DNA of 64,000 nt, from positions 21,894,001 to 21,958,000 of the forward strand of contig CM049396.1 of assembly GCA_026929865.2 (NCBI GenBank), read 5' to 3'. The stretch comes from Hyperoplus lanceolatus. Its lineage: Eukaryota; Chordata; Actinopteri; Uranoscopiformes; Ammodytidae. The position numbers and the translations under genes were made by a program. How positions within the stretch are numbered: position 1 is the first letter of the stretch; the number at the start of each line of letters is the position of its first letter. Below, in pieces: positions 44,594 through 57,909 of this stretch. The notes beneath the pieces were generated by a model. The model was not told where the DNA came from and did not search any database. It saw only the letters and a program-made list of their open reading frames with translations.

Positions 44594-47500
44594 ACATGTT
44601 TGTGTGCGTGTGTGTGTGTGTGTGTGCTTTTTCACTCAACATTATTTTTTATTTTGGACGATAAAACTTGTTTATATGCTGTTTAACCCTTCTGCATGTG
44701 GTGAGAGGTTGCCTCGTCACTAGAAAAACTGAAACTAAAAAAAATAAATAAAATAAATAACGTGACATTGAAGCTAAATCTTGCAAAATAAAAGCAATTT
44801 GCATTTGTTGTGTGACTTGTTAATACATTTCATCATCCATGCATGTAGAAAGCACAACGTTTTACTGTATATACTTACCTGAACATCTTTCCCTCGAAAC
44901 ATACAGTAGATTATGTCAAAATGTGTGAAGTCCAAGCACTATGGGCTCATGGCAAAAACTTGCTATATATAATTTCCAGATTCAGTTCAAACACATTTCT
45001 TGGCTGACATCTGATGTGAAAAAAAAGCTTCCTCAATTAAGAATCTCATATCTTGCTGTTAACTCCCATGTGGTGTGAACGCAGCATTAACAACATGGCA
45101 GGTGTTGCAGGTGTTGTATATCTGCTCTTGGCCCGGCCTCGCTCTCTCAGTCTTTCAGTTCAATGCGGGCACTGTTTCTAAGTGAGTGCGTGATTCCATG
45201 TGTTTTAAAGCAGCTCTCCTCTGGGCTGCTTCCCTCGGATGATTACGCCAGCAGGGTTTACTTAGGGATGAGAGCGTGACAGCAGCTGGTATGCCTCTCT
45301 GCCCCACAAAGAAACAGGACATGGGTCACACCAAGCTACACAGGCCCGGGCAACGCAACCTTCCACCAGGGATCTCAAATGGGCCGTGGATCAGAGGGGG
45401 GGCTCCCTTACCAAACTCAGCTACAGATGCTGTGCCATGGATTGTATCTGTATTGTATATCATAGACGTCCTTTCCTTAAAATGCAATCATTATTTTGTG
45501 ATGTGATGGGCAGGAGCAAATGCAATGTGCAAGAGCGCTAGATTATGTCAGTTGTTTTGGGGGTTATGAAGATTAAAGCTACCCTTACCTTTGTTGCATT
45601 TTTACACTTTTTTTGGATTAGGTTAAAATGGTATTAATAAGGTAATGACACTCTAAAATGCAAGACAGACCCACCAGGAGTAAAAACAAACAATGATTTC
45701 AATCTCATAATATTTTGTGAAAACTTCAACCAATTATATTATTCGGACCGAACGATTTGATTGGCCGACAGACCTGTCTGTTTGCCGTCTGCTTCTGTAT
45801 TGCGCATTCTCAACTAGAGGGTTTGTTTTGATTCCACGGCAGACAGTAGCGAGTAGCGACCATTGTAGAAAAGGCCCAAACATTCATAAGTTACAGTGTT
45901 GTTATTTCTTACAGTGTGTTAAGATGTGTTTTGTTCAGTGTGGATAGCAGCCAGTTAGGGCCGTGACGTCAGTCGGCCAGAAAGCCTGTTTAGTAAGTTT
46001 CCTTTCTCTTCTCACTCGGTCAGATGTGTGAGCGTTGTCGCAGTAAGCGATCATTCCACATGGAAATGTGTTTATCTGAGTTTAAATGTGATTCACCCGT
46101 GCGTGAGCACGTACATGCAGTTCCGATCGCTGTTATAATATAGTTTGCATGTTATTAACGGCTGCGATTCGCGGGTCGCAACAGCTGTTCAAACGATCTC
46201 CTCACGAGTGGAGTTTAAGCCTTTGTTCTTTTCCCGCAATCTATATGCGGCTGTGCCTGTCAAAGAAGGAAAATAAAGAGTGGATAAAACCCTACTCCTC
46301 CTCTCCTAGTCTCATGCTTAACTCACAATATAACTGAGGATTAGTTTTTCTTTAAGATTTTCTTGAAAGCCTTTCTAAACTATTTGGATGGAAATTTGAC
46401 CAATGTGCAGTAAATGTGGCAAGTTATCGATCACGTGACAATCATACACACTGTACCATGATACAGACAGTACCCTTGAGTATGGTAAAACAATTTCCAG
46501 TAGTATTTCAAATCCAACAAAGTTTGGGGACTAGCGAAAAGACAGATTTAAAAAAAGACTGATCAAATTGGTTGAGTGAAGGCCACAATGTGTCGACCAG
46601 TATAATGAAATAATGTTGGATCCTTCGTCAATGGGGTTTCTCTGATAGAACGTCCATGCATGCTAATTGCCTATATCTTTTAACTCCACACCTGTGTGTT
46701 AATATTGCAGGATTTTTGCAAAAAAAGAAAAACTTAGTCTCCAAGCCAAGGTCACTTATATTTTCAAACATGACGAAGCTCTTCCAACAGCCACAGAAGA
46801 CATTACTGTATACCACTGTTTTCACAATACTCCCCCATCCCAGAGAGATGGGACAGCCTAAATGCCTATCCAAAAACACTGTTTACTATACACCATTATG
46901 TTTTATAGTTATGTTGAGGGCACATTTGCTGAGTGACGTCATGTTTGAGGTCTTGTCACCCTCTGTTAGCCTTTCATAACTCTATGTGTTTTGATGTACA
47001 AGTTCCCCCCAGTTCTTTAGAGGTTCTCCTGGGACCAAACTGAAAGGCATGTTTGGTCCACGGTTCTTCTCCAGCTGTATTTATTTCCCGGCTGGCAGCT
47101 CCAGTGATGGTGACGATGGTTGGAATTAGTCATGGCCAGGCTCCTTTCAGAGCGGCCACAGAGTTACTCTTGGCCTGTCTTCACACTGGACCCTGAGTGG
47201 ATGTTCAGGACAACCAGCCAGTCTTTTTTACATGTATTTAAAAAAAAACAGATTTATTTTAAAATTATTATTAATATTTTTTATTATTTTTTTTCAGGCA
47301 TTTTTGCTTTATTAGACGTTAGGAGAGACAGAGATGAAATGGGTCAGAGAGGGGAATGACATGCAGAGAACAACCCAGGACGGATTGGAACCCGGGGACT
47401 GGGGGGAGGGGGGCTCTAACCACTACACCACGAAGAGTTTTTTTTATTTTCAGTGTCTAGTGGATTAACTTAATTGTAAATACAAGCTTGATTTGAAGAT

Positions 47501-50409
47501 GACAAAAGATGGATGCCTTATCTGTATTCCCCACAGCTTTTTTTCTAAGATGTTTTTTTATATGTGGGTTTTTTCTGCTGACTTGTATATTTTGGTATAG
47601 GGCCCATGGAAGAATAAAGTTGGCTGGACCATCGCCAGATAAACAACTCCACATGAAAGGTGAGCAGGTCCATTTAGCAAATTGACTGACAAAGTGAATT
47701 GACGTTGGAACGGGCTCTCGGCTGTGAAACTGGCACTCAGAGGTTATTCTTGCGAGACAGGCACGCCACTCATTGGATCTGGAAATTCATAAACACACAC
47801 ATATTCATACAGGTTGGGGCGGGAAAAAAAGAGAAAGCGACTTGGCATGAATCTGTTGCCCTTAGCCCCCCTAGTGTCATGCTCTAGCTGCAACCAGATA
47901 AGAGCTTTCAGATCTCCAGGTTGACTGCAACATGGGACCACTCATACTTGGCTCGCAGTATAGGGGGATGCCAATCACTTAATCAACAGCCTGTACAAGC
48001 AGAACTTCTACCCTTCTAAAGCACACAAAAATGTACGACAAAAAGTTATAAACAAACCTCCCAGCAAAGATAAAACCAATTTGTTCATATGTTGTTAGTT
48101 GTCTGATTTATGGTACACTCATGTTGTAAAAAAAATTTAATAACGATATTAACTCTGGCTTCATCCAAAATCTTTTTTTTTTTTTTTTGGATTTGAAAGA
48201 GATGCAAATGAACACAATTAGTTCGATAACTCCACATTTGCATATTAAATCAAACATTTCTGAAACATTTCTTTTGTACAAAAAATTATTGTTTAAATGT
48301 AAGTGATGATGATACCTATAAGTCACCTCGGTCTCACCTCAAAAGGCAAAAAAGAAAAGAAAAGAAATGAAGGACAATCGGGTCAAACTTTCAGGAGAAA
48401 GTTGTGCGTGCATGTGTGTGTTGGCGCGAGCACACCGACCACAGCTGCTTGTCATTTCAGCCTTAGCACGCATGGCCACCTGTTCTGAATAACGTTGTGC
48501 TCCCCCTCCCCTGTGCTCTCCTGTGCATTTATCGTGTGGTTTACAGTAAGGTGATATTCAACATGAGGGCTAGCTTCCCTGGGTGCTTCTCCACCACAAA
48601 TCATAGAGCATCAGATGAGTGTGATAACAGAGCTGCAGGGTCCCTTCAGCTCTCCTTTAACCTGTTATTTCTTTACAGATGGGTTAAGAACAGACACTCA
48701 CTCTTTGCTCACATCTCTCTCCATTCATTCACTCGTTTGATGCAGTTTCTCCTAGATGAAAAATGTATTACCTTTTCCATGATTCTCCATCACAAAGTCA
48801 AAGTCTTATAATGACCTAACCACCTGTTCATTATTTCTGTTTATTTTCAATAACAGTTACTCATCTCTAAAATCCCTATTGTCCCAGAAAAACAAGTCCA
48901 GATACTTCCCTTGTCAGCCATGAGACTGATAAATGTGTGGTTTTGAGTGAAATGCCTCTTTTTTGGACACGCTAAAATACAGTAAGTGGTGAAAGCTTTT
49001 AACTGCAAGTACATTGTCCCTACTGTATGTACAGCCTCACAGAGCGACCAGCATGGCTGTATCTGTACATCTGGCAAAGGCTAACACATGTAAATGATCC
49101 ATTTAGGCTATCTTTGGCTCATTTACACGCTCTGTTGATCAACTTGACAGATACATTTCTGTCAAATGAACTGATTAAAAAACTAATCAGTGTGTAACAA
49201 CACACTCTCAACTGGGAGGACCACTTTATCAATGTTATATGCTTTACAAGTTGTTAAGAGCTCTGAAAACGTAGGAGGGCCTTTTGGTTGTGACTATTTT
49301 GTCAGACACACTGTGCCTGGGGTCAATAATGAACTTCCATGCTCAATTCAACAAGCAATTTTTGTGTTTAGGATGCTGGGCCCGCTCGGTTGCATTTGTT
49401 TTTTTGCTGGACTGCAAGTTAATGGAAAGTCAAATGTGTGCCCAGCAAACAGACATTGGTGAAACAGATATTGGTGGAAATGAATCAGCCACTTAATGGT
49501 GGAGTCAGTGTTTCTGGAGAATGATTGTTGTCAAAATCAGTGAATAACTCTTTACAATCCACTACCTGATTTTTGTTTTAATACACAGCCTAGGCTATGT
49601 AAATGGGCATCTTGCTAGATAAGGTGGGCCCCCTTTGTTAACATGCCCGTTTACAGAGCTTAAGCTGTGTAAACACCAAGGTTTTTTTCAGCGCACACTC
49701 AGAAATTGACACCGCTTTTGAAAATAAGCTATTTTGACAAAAAGCGTTCCCAATTATCACAATACTTTTTTGATTATGTGTTTTGTGTCATAGAATAAAT
49801 ATAGCTGTTAGAAATATAATAAATATGTTCACTGAAATGTTGTGCGGAAGTATAAAGTACATTGACTCAGAGATAATCAAGTAAGCTTCCTTATAACTAT
49901 ACTAAATAAATGAGTAATTGTCCATTGTAAAACTCCCCCACTGGACTTTTGCATGCAGTCAATGTCAAATAGTCGTTCTAGGTACTTTACTTGATCCTTT
50001 TTCTTTACATTCCATGAAAACATTTACAAAAAGAACAAATCTTAGTACTTGGTGTCTTGGCAGATATCTCCATATGGGACATGCTTTGCCACTCACATAC
50101 CTGGATTCCTCCCCACCTGTATTTCAGTGACAGTCTTGCTGCTGGCAGAGAGAAAGTGCAGCACCGTCAGATAACAAATGTGCTTGGGCGTGCAGGCTGA
50201 GGTGTGTGTGTATCTCATGTGTAGTGTAGTGTGAAGACAGCAGAGCGGCACGCTAGATGACCCAGATAAGAGGGTTATTAGTTTATAAAACATCTCGTCT
50301 ACACAGCTGGGCCAGGATCAAGAAGAGACCCTTTACCCTGCTGTCAGCAGCACTGAGGGTAGTGTGATAGATTTACCCTGCAGCTCATAGAATCATATGA
50401 GTTTATTTT
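44148..50409. other. Intergenic, no gene seen
   Basis: Contains a GT tract at about 44,520-44,630, a reverse SINE (47,285-47,436) and a MITE relic of the 13,294 family (49,495-49,760). Short ORFs here have no recognisable motif. Confidence 0.5.
47285..47436 (-). mobile_element. tRNA-derived SINE
   Basis: On the minus strand tggtgtagtggttagagc (A box) precedes a gggttccaatccg-type B box; the body is shared with fragments at 18,405 and 58,845. Confidence 0.6.
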
Positions 50410-50545
50410 AGGGCTGTCAAACCATTACAAATTTTAATCAGATTAATCACAGGGTGCTGTGGATTAATCACGATTAATGCTACCATTCAAAATATGCCAG
50501 AAGAATTCGAATTTTCTCTGTATATTGCTGTATGGAGAACTAGGT
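50410..50545. mobile_element. 5' fragment of the hAT family complete at 58,963
   Basis: tagggctgtcaaa, attacaaattttaatcag and gattaatcacgattaat are shared with 58,963-59,120. The rest is missing at the junction with LINE-like sequence. Confidence 0.7.
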
Positions 50546-51130
50546 ATTATATCTAGTCTTTGTTCTAGAACCATTCTCTTGGATTGGGGTTGGACTCTAT
50601 TCGTCTCTAGAGTTGCCCTGGGTGTGAGGCACCAGGCGGGTCTGAGGATACTTTCAAGCTGAGTGCCACTAGGTTTGAGTTTATCCCAGTGGACGAGAGA
50701 GTCGCTCCCCACGCCTGACTGTTGTCTGTGCGTATGCACCGAACTGCAGATCAGAGTATTTCGCCTTCTTGTAGACCCTGATCGGAGTCGGAGTCCTTAG
50801 GGACTCCATAGTTCTGCTGGGAGACTACAACACACACGGGCAATGATGGAGACCCCTGGAGAGGCTACTGTAGAAACGGTCATGGTTTGTCTATATGCAC
50901 ACCATGTTCACAAAGGATGCTTATAAGTTTACATGGTACCAGAGCACCCTAGGCCAAAGGTTGAAGGTCGATTTGGTGATCGTATCACCTGATCTGAGGC
51001 CGCATGGTTTGGACACTCGGGTGAAAAGAGGAGCTTAGCTGTCAACCATCTGATGATGAGTTGGGTCAAAGGGTGGGGTAAAGTCTATTACAAGGTGCTG
51101 GAAAAGAGGAACAAGGGAGATTCCGTCCTT
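50546..51130 (+). mobile_element. LINE endonuclease fragment, degenerate
   Basis: Broken coding with pieces such as VLLGDYNTHG and KVDLVIVSPDLRPHGLDT resembles the endonuclease part of a non-LTR element. Several stops; clade unknown. Confidence 0.5.
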
Positions 51131-52430
51131 TATTACAACTACATGGATTTCCATACATGGATGAACTGATTCTGAACTTATGCTTCATGCATAAGTTCAT
51201 TCTAACTACCTTTCCAACCGTAAACAGTGTATGCAGTCCGATGGTCTTTGCTCCGAGTTCCTAAACACTACAAATGGTGTGCCGCAAGGTTCTGTCTTAG
51301 GACCAACTCTCTTTACCATCTATATAAATGAGGTGGGCCAAAATATTAATGCATCCGTACATCTTTATGCTGACGACACCGTTGTCTATTGTTGTGCATC
51401 TTCTGTTGGCCAGGTGTTCACTGACTTGCAGTCTGCTTTTGACACCATTCAGGCACAATTATTTCAACTAAGGCTAGTTCTAAATGCAGGTAAAACCAAT
51501 ATGATGTTCTTTTCTAATAAAAGGAAGGTACCTGCTGTTCTACCCTGTATTATGTCTGCTCAGGGTATACCACTTGAGTCTGTGGCCACTTACAAATATC
51601 TAGGCATCACAGTGGATGATAGCCTTTCTTTTAAATGTCATGTTGACCAGTTACTGAAGAAATTGAGGTTAAAGCTGGGGTTTTTCTTCAGAAATAGAGC
51701 CTGTTACTCTTTTAAAGCCAGAAAACGTATTGTTGCGGCCACTTTCTTGCCACTCCTGGATTATGGGGATATTGTATATATGAATGCCTCTGCTCACTCC
51801 CTGCAACTGCTGGATGTCGCATATCACGGGGCCTTGAGATTCATAACTGATTGTAAACCCCTCACACATCACTGTACATTGTACTCTCTCACAAACTGGT
51901 CTTCACTTTCCATGCGCAGAACCACTCACTGGTATCTTTTTATCTATAAATCCATTATCGGACTGCTCCCCTCTTATTTGTCAATGTATCTGGCACGGAA
52001 ACAGTCCGATCACAGCCTCCGGTCCCTGGACTTCATCTCATTTGCCATCCCGTCAGTCCGTACTGAACTGGGCAAGAAGGCATTTTCCTACGCTGCGCCT
52101 GCAACCTGGAACAAGCTCCAGCAGAGGCTGAAGCTGTCCAGTTTTATTCCTTTAGGGGATTTTAGACTGCTAGTAGGAAGGCTGTTGAGACAGTCCGTGG
52201 GGGTCTGCACTTGTACATAACTTAACTTGTACTTAACTTGTTCTTTGCCCTTTGTACTGCGTTATTTTACCGTTTGTGTTCTGTGTTGTGTCTCCTGTAT
52301 GTTTAGTTAGTCTGTAACTTTGTGTTGCTGCTGCTGCCTACCTGAACAGGTCTCTCTTGTAAATGAGACCCTGGGTCTCAATGAGATTTTACCTGTATAA
52401 ATAAAGGTTAATAAAAATAAAATAAAATGC
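51131..52430 (+). mobile_element. 5'-truncated LINE with open RT C-terminal half
   Basis: Contains one long ORF and a 3' end reading gagaccctgggtctcaatga then gtataaataaaggttaataa before an A-rich tail. A 110-bp inverted copy of the same 3' end sits at 13,083-13,196. Confidence 0.85.
51231..52220 (+). CDS. LINE reverse transcriptase, C-terminal part (329 aa open)
   Basis: Starts within the RT palm: NGVPQGSVLGPTLFTIYIN, then YADDTVVY with the catalytic YADD, YKYLGITVDDSLSFK, and a thumb/C-terminal segment ending near LRSLDFISFAIPSVRTELGK. The N-terminal RT and endonuclease are absent, so it cannot act alone. The frame is intact, pointing to a fairly recent insertion. CR1/L2-like by motif wording; clade not certain. 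Confidence 0.85.
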   Translation: MQSDGLCSEFLNTTNGVPQGSVLGPTLFTIYINEVGQNINASVHLYADDTVVYCCASSVGQVFTDLQSAFDTIQAQLFQLRLVLNAGKTNMMFFSNKRKVPAVLPCIMSAQGIPLESVATYKYLGITVDDSLSFKCHVDQLLKKLRLKLGFFFRNRACYSFKARKRIVAATFLPLLDYGDIVYMNASAHSLQLLDVAYHGALRFITDCKPLTHHCTLYSLTNWSSLSMRRTTHWYLFIYKSIIGLLPSYLSMYLARKQSDHSLRSLDFISFAIPSVRTELGKKAFSYAAPATWNKLQQRLKLSSFIPLGDFRLLVGRLLRQSVGVCTCT

Positions 52431-54703
52431 ATGAGTTGTATCTGCATACGGTAAATGTAAGGCTTTGCCATGTGTGTTTACATGTGTGTGCAGTTTGCCA
52501 TTACATGTGTGTGTACAGTTTTAGTTGTCTGCGATTATTCATTCTTGCTGTGGCTTCTCTTGTCATCACTGAAGGCAACACATACGCACGATGAATAACA
52601 AATCAAAGGCTTGCTGGGAACACTCGTGCGGATAGGAGGAAGCTGGTTCCAGTGAGGTTTTGCAGATCTCACGACACCACACTTGTTTCTAACATGTTCC
52701 CATGAACATCATTATGATAATGATTTTTCTGAAAACTTCCTGGTCTCCGTCCAATCACGCAGCTCCATCAATGGTGACAGGAGGTCATGCTGGGGAGAGG
52801 AAGAGTCACACGGATGCAAAGAGATGAATTGGATGCGATGACAATCTTAATGGGCTCCGAGTGTGAAACACACATACACCCAAACACGGATTGAGAAACA
52901 GATACACATACAGTGGTCAGTTTTGTCCACTGTCCACGGAAAGGGCAGGTCCTGAGTGTGTGTCTGGCCCATTAGTCTCCAATGTAAAAATATCGTTAAA
53001 ACTTTTAATTTCAGCTCTGTTAACCCTCAAATCTAAACAGTAGTAGTTTGTTTTTTGTCTGTAAGTTGATGTCTCTTTTTGCGACATCTGGCTCTGTTGC
53101 TTCACAGTCAAAGCGGAGCCAGCGTTTCGGTTTTCCCCTGCTGGGTTAAATTCACCACGCTTTGGGATTGCGACACGCAAACAGTTTCCTCCAAGATACT
53201 GTTCAACATCCATCCTTTAACTTGTTTTTATCTTTTATTTCATCTCATTTTCTATTCATCTTTTTTTTCCCCATCTGCTTCTCAGTGCCTGGAAAACATA
53301 CCGACACAGCAATATGGTTTCTCTTACACCCTTTTCATTCTCATCCATATTGTACAGCTGTAACTGATTTGTTGGTATTATCCTTATCAAAGAAAGTTAT
53401 GGGCTTGTCATTTTGACAAAAAATACATTTGAATATTGATATTGGAGTAGACTGCAGCTATAGCATCACCTAATGCTTCTGAGATGTATAAAGTGAGCAA
53501 TGCATTAATACAGACTGGTGTGGTAGGAGTTTGTAACACTGAGTGTAGATTGCAGTGCTTCCTCCTGGCAGTGACAACATTGCTTGTTACTATAATATAC
53601 AGAAATTGATAGTTTGGAAGATGGATGGGAACTAGAGTGGAAATAGAAATGACTGAACGAGAATATAAATCTGTAGAAACGTCAGTTAGATTGTATCATT
53701 TGGCAGTTATGTACATTTAATGCAGATTAAGAATTTCTGCAAGTCTACAGATCCACATGTAGCTAGTTGCAGGTTACATGCAGAACTGATGGAGCTACTA
53801 CAAACTCTTCTCTGTGACTGACGCTGAGGTGTCTCAGCCTGTGTGTGTGTGTGTTTATTGGAGAATTCACCAAATCAGGAGGTGCAGCTCAAACATCAGT
53901 TTTAACAGCTCCCTGATAACTTACACTGCAATTATGTTGCATATACAGTATGCTTCTTGGATGATGCAAGTTCCTGAGTTTAAAAGTCGTTCCAAATTCA
54001 GTGAGCTCATGTGCTCTCAGGTTGGAAAGGTGGAATGTTGTAACAACAGCAACATAAATGGATGCTATGAAGAAGACGTCTGGACTGATATCGCTCAGTG
54101 TTTAAACTGAACTTTGAAAGCTTTCACCAGTATTTTAGTGTGTGTCTTGTGTATAGAGAAAAATGTCGGCATGCAGCTCTTTATTTATTATGTGGTGTTT
54201 TTCCTCTTCATTGAATTAAACAGCGGCCTAAGCTGTGTCATGCTGCTGTGATGTTGCCATAGTTAAGTAGCTGCCATGGCCAGCGCTGTTCAACTGCTAT
54301 GACCCATAGACTGTATACTTATGCCTTTTGGTATAAACCCCGCCTACCAAGTAAGGGTACTGTGGGCAGTAGAAACACAAGCCAGAACTAGGGTTACCAT
54401 TCCTTACCAAACCGTGCCTAACCAAACTGTGCTGAGCAAAAACGAGGCATACAACTGTGGTGAGAAAATCAAGCAGAGTGATACGTTGTAGAAGCAAAAG
54501 GTTTATTTTCAATCAATAATAGCAAGAAAACTCCGCGGAGTGGTGCACTAGTTCCAACACATGTGAGTTGTTGCAAAGAGTGACAACATGTTTCTGAAAT
54601 GGTCAATTATTTAAGGAACATTTACTCCCCGGGGGGGGGGGGGGGTGCGTCTAACAGTGGGTTCGGAGGGGAGACAGGCTGAGAGGCAAACAGTTCTAAT
54701 ATA
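52431..54703. other. Intergenic, no gene seen
   Basis: Short ORFs lack motifs. A repeated ttacatgtgtgtgtacag-like phrase occurs at about 52,470-52,520. A run of 14-15 G lies at 54,631-54,645. Confidence 0.45.
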
Positions 54704-56289
54704 CACTCAACAAAAATATAAACGCAACACTTTTGTTTTTTCTCCCATTTTTCATGAGATGGACTTAAAAATCGAAAATTCATTCCAGATACACAATATT
54801 ACCATTTCTCTCAAACATTGTTCACAAATCTGTCTAAATGTGTGATAGTGAGCACTTCTGCTTTGCTGAGATAATCCATCCCACCTCACAGGTGTGCCAC
54901 ATCAAGATGCTGATCTGACATCATGATTAGTGCACAGGTGTGCCTTAGACTGTCCACAATAAAAGGCCACTCTGAAATGTGCAGTTTTGTCTCACAGCAA
55001 AATGCCACAGATGCCACAAGCATTGAGGGAGCGTGCAATTGGCATGCTGACAGCAGGAATGTGAACCAGATCTGTTGCTCATGCATTGAATGTTCATTTC
55101 TCCACCATAAGCCGTCTCCAAAGGCGTTTCAGAGAATATGGCAGTACATCCAACCGGCCTCACAACCGCAGACCACGTGTAACCACACCAGCCCAGGACC
55201 TCCACATCCAGCAGGTTCACCTCCAAGATCGTCTGAGACCAGCCACTGAGACAGCTGCTGAAACAATTGGTTTGCATAACCAAACAATTTCTGCACAAAC
55301 TGTCAGAAACCGTCTCAGGGAAGCTCAACTGCATGCTTGTCGTCCTCATTGGGGTCTTGACCTGACTCCAGCTCGTCGCCGTAACAGACTTGAGTGGGCA
55401 AATGCTCACATTCGATGGTGTCTGGCACGTTGGAGAGGTGTTCTCTTCATGGGTGAATCTCGGTTTACATTGTTCAGGGCAGATGGCAGACAGCGTGTGT
55501 GGCGTCGTGTGGGTGAGCGCTTTGCTGATGTCAATGTTGTGGATCGAGTGGTCCATGGTGGTGGTGGGGTTATGGTATGGGCAGGCATCTGTTATGGATG
55601 AAGAACACAGGTGCATTTTATTGATGGCATTTTGAATGCACAGAGATACTGTGATGAGATCCTGAGGCCCATTGTTGTGCCATACTTCCATGAACATCAC
55701 CTCACGTTTCAGGAAGATAATGCACGGCCCCATGTTGCAAGGATCTGTACACAATTCTTGGAAGCTGGAAATGTCCCAGTTCTTGCATGGCCAGCATACT
55801 CACCGGACATGTCACCCATTGAGCATGTTTGGGATGTGCTTGACCGGCGTATACGACAGTGTGCACCACTTCCCACTAATATCCAGCAACTTCGCACAGC
55901 CATTGAAGAGGAGTGGACCAACATTCCACAGGCCACAAATGAGGCAAATGGTGGTCACACCAGATACTGACTGGTTCTGAGTCCCCAGACCCCCAATAAA
56001 GCAAAAAAATGCACATTTCAGAGTGGCCTTTTATTGTGGACAGTCTAAGGCACACCTGTGCACTAATCATGATGTTAGATCAGCATCTTGATGTGGCACA
56101 CCTGTGAGGTGGGATGAATTATCTCAGCAAAGCAGAAGTGCTCACTATCACACATTTAGACAGATTTGTGAACAATATTTGAGAGAAATGGTAATATTGT
56201 GTATCTGGAATGAATTTTAGATCTTTAAGTCCATCTCATGAAAAATGGGAGCAAAAACAAAAGTGTTGCGTTTATATTTTTGTTGAGTG
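54704..56289 (+). mobile_element. Third Tc1 family, copy 1
   Basis: Flanked by TA at 54,702-54,703 and 56,290-56,291. Ends cactcaacaaaaatataaac and its complement; the inverted repeats run for nearly 300 bp each. Very similar to copy 2 at 60,223. Confidence 0.92.
55002..55970 (+). pseudogene. Tc1 transposase, copy 1, inactivated
   Basis: Same frame from ATG 55,002 to stop 55,970. It carries TGA at 55,062-55,064 and TGA at 55,599-55,601. Relative to copy 2 it lacks an in-frame block of about 45 bp near the 3' end. HFSTISRLQRRFREYG (HTH) and YSPDMSPIEHVWDVLD remain readable. Confidence 0.88.
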
Positions 56290-56314
56290 TACATACATTG
56301 TTATTGTAAACATG

Positions 56315-56460
56315 GGAGGGGTCAGGTTGATCTGAGTTGGGGGGACCGGGGGGGGGGAGTAGGAGACGGGTAAGCTGGGTGAGAGAAAGGAGGGGGAGAC
56401 AGGTAGACAGGTAAAGCTGGGTGGGGGAAAGGAGGGGGAGACAGGTTGGGAGGCAGACAG
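56315..56460. repeat. G-rich imperfect tandem repeat
   Basis: Two copies of a roughly 40-bp unit (taagctgggtg, then gaaaggagggggagacagg), preceded by long G runs. The G runs could form quadruplexes on this strand. Confidence 0.55.
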
Positions 56461-57138
56461 GTTTGAGATATACATTCAAGATACAAGATAATAACAAATG
56501 TTTCCTATTGCATTAATAAGCATTCCAACATTTGAGTCCAGAGATATATCATATGCAAAAACTGCCACCACACAGATCAAACAGAGTTCAACCAATGGCC
56601 TGGGGCCAGTAAAATCATATGCAGGGCAACTTGATTGGCCAGTCACTGCCAGTAACGGCCAATCACAGTTCAGTATGTTTTTGTAGACTACATCATGGTT
56701 CATTGAAATGCGCTCTGAGAGTCGTAATGAAAGCAGTGTTTATTTAAGACTCAATATAATATACATAATATATTATATATGTTTTAATGAAAGGTCAGTG
56801 GACAAACGATGCGTGGGCATTTTGTCAGGCGGAGCGACAAGTGGGCACACTCTGGCTCCGTTGGCAGAGCTGTATGCCCACGGCCCGATCTGCGTGGACA
56901 CACTTTCCTCGCCCGTAAAGTGTTTCCTGGCGGAGCCTCTCCCAATGCCACGCTGCAGGTCCCCCGGCTGCTTTACATAGGCGGAGTGTCCTTCGCCGTA
57001 TGAAAAGAACAAGGAAAATTCTCTCATCCATTACAATGTAGCCTATGATTGCCGAGTGTGTGGTGGACAAACTGCTGTCAAGCCTATGCCCGCGTAACAT
57101 TTTGTCAGTTCGGGACAATACCAAGAGCCAACTCAATA

Positions 57139-57909
57139 TAAGGGATGTGAACGAGTCGACAAATCAATCGACTTACTTTGCCCCCTTTTTTTTTTACTTG
57201 CCACTGCAGAGGTTGAGGTGCTAAAAATAAAGTGAAAACTGTGCTTTTCCTTTAGCTGCAACCGTAATGTTACATTATGTGCATCAAAGCCCTAATGGTA
57301 ATACAAATGAGAGGCTTTATTTAAACGCTGTCCATGCGTCTCTGGTGATTGTAATTGTTTCGGCTGTAGACAGATTCTAACGGAGGGTGGCGGCTCACTG
57401 TACATTTTCTCTATTCGCGCGGTTTGTTTGCTGACATGGCACTGTGTTTTCAGTCTCAAGACACACAATCAGATTGCGGAATCCTTTCCCATTGACATCG
57501 CTAAAGGGGAGAATATCCCAGTTATTATTTAGCAGTCAAACCACAGAGTTCTTCTGCGCGGCGGCTCACTCACTCACTGGCGAGATCTCACGGTGAAACG
57601 CTGCTTTGCTCGGACGAAGGCTTTGTGTGTTTCTAAGGTGATTTCAGATCATAGTCTTAGACGAATGTTAAACTTCATACTGCATATTTTGCACTGCACT
57701 GTTTTTTTATCAATAGTTTGAAAAATGGTTCCACACACCTTGAAGAAGTGATGCTCCTGCAGCGCGCTCACGACCAGAAGTGAACTCGCATTCACGGTTA
57801 CATCTCCCATTAAAAAAACGGCATAACCCTGTGATTTTCGGATTTCTATTTTTCAAAATTGAGCACGAGTGGTAAACCGGTCATTGGGTCGACACATTAA
57901 CATCCCTGA
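57139..57909. mobile_element. hAT-like non-autonomous element
   Basis: Ends agggatgtgaacgagtcgac and gtcgacacattaacatccct are inverted. The interior (57,395-57,720) matches, with divergence, the interior of the 3,848 element (tgctttgctcg, cacagag). No clear target-site duplication. Confidence 0.65.

Noticed and set aside
45720..46340. Possible solo retroviral LTR (aataaag near 46,272)
   Set aside because: No paired ends, no target-site duplication and no tRNA primer site could be seen.
53814..54110. 98-aa ORF as a small gene
   Set aside because: Includes a GT-repeat-derived stretch, no motif, no splice or promoter support.
54945..55754. Long minus-strand ORF over Tc1 copy 1 (and the twin at 60,454-61,269)
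   Set aside because: Antisense to the transposase and open only because of its codon pattern; no known domain.
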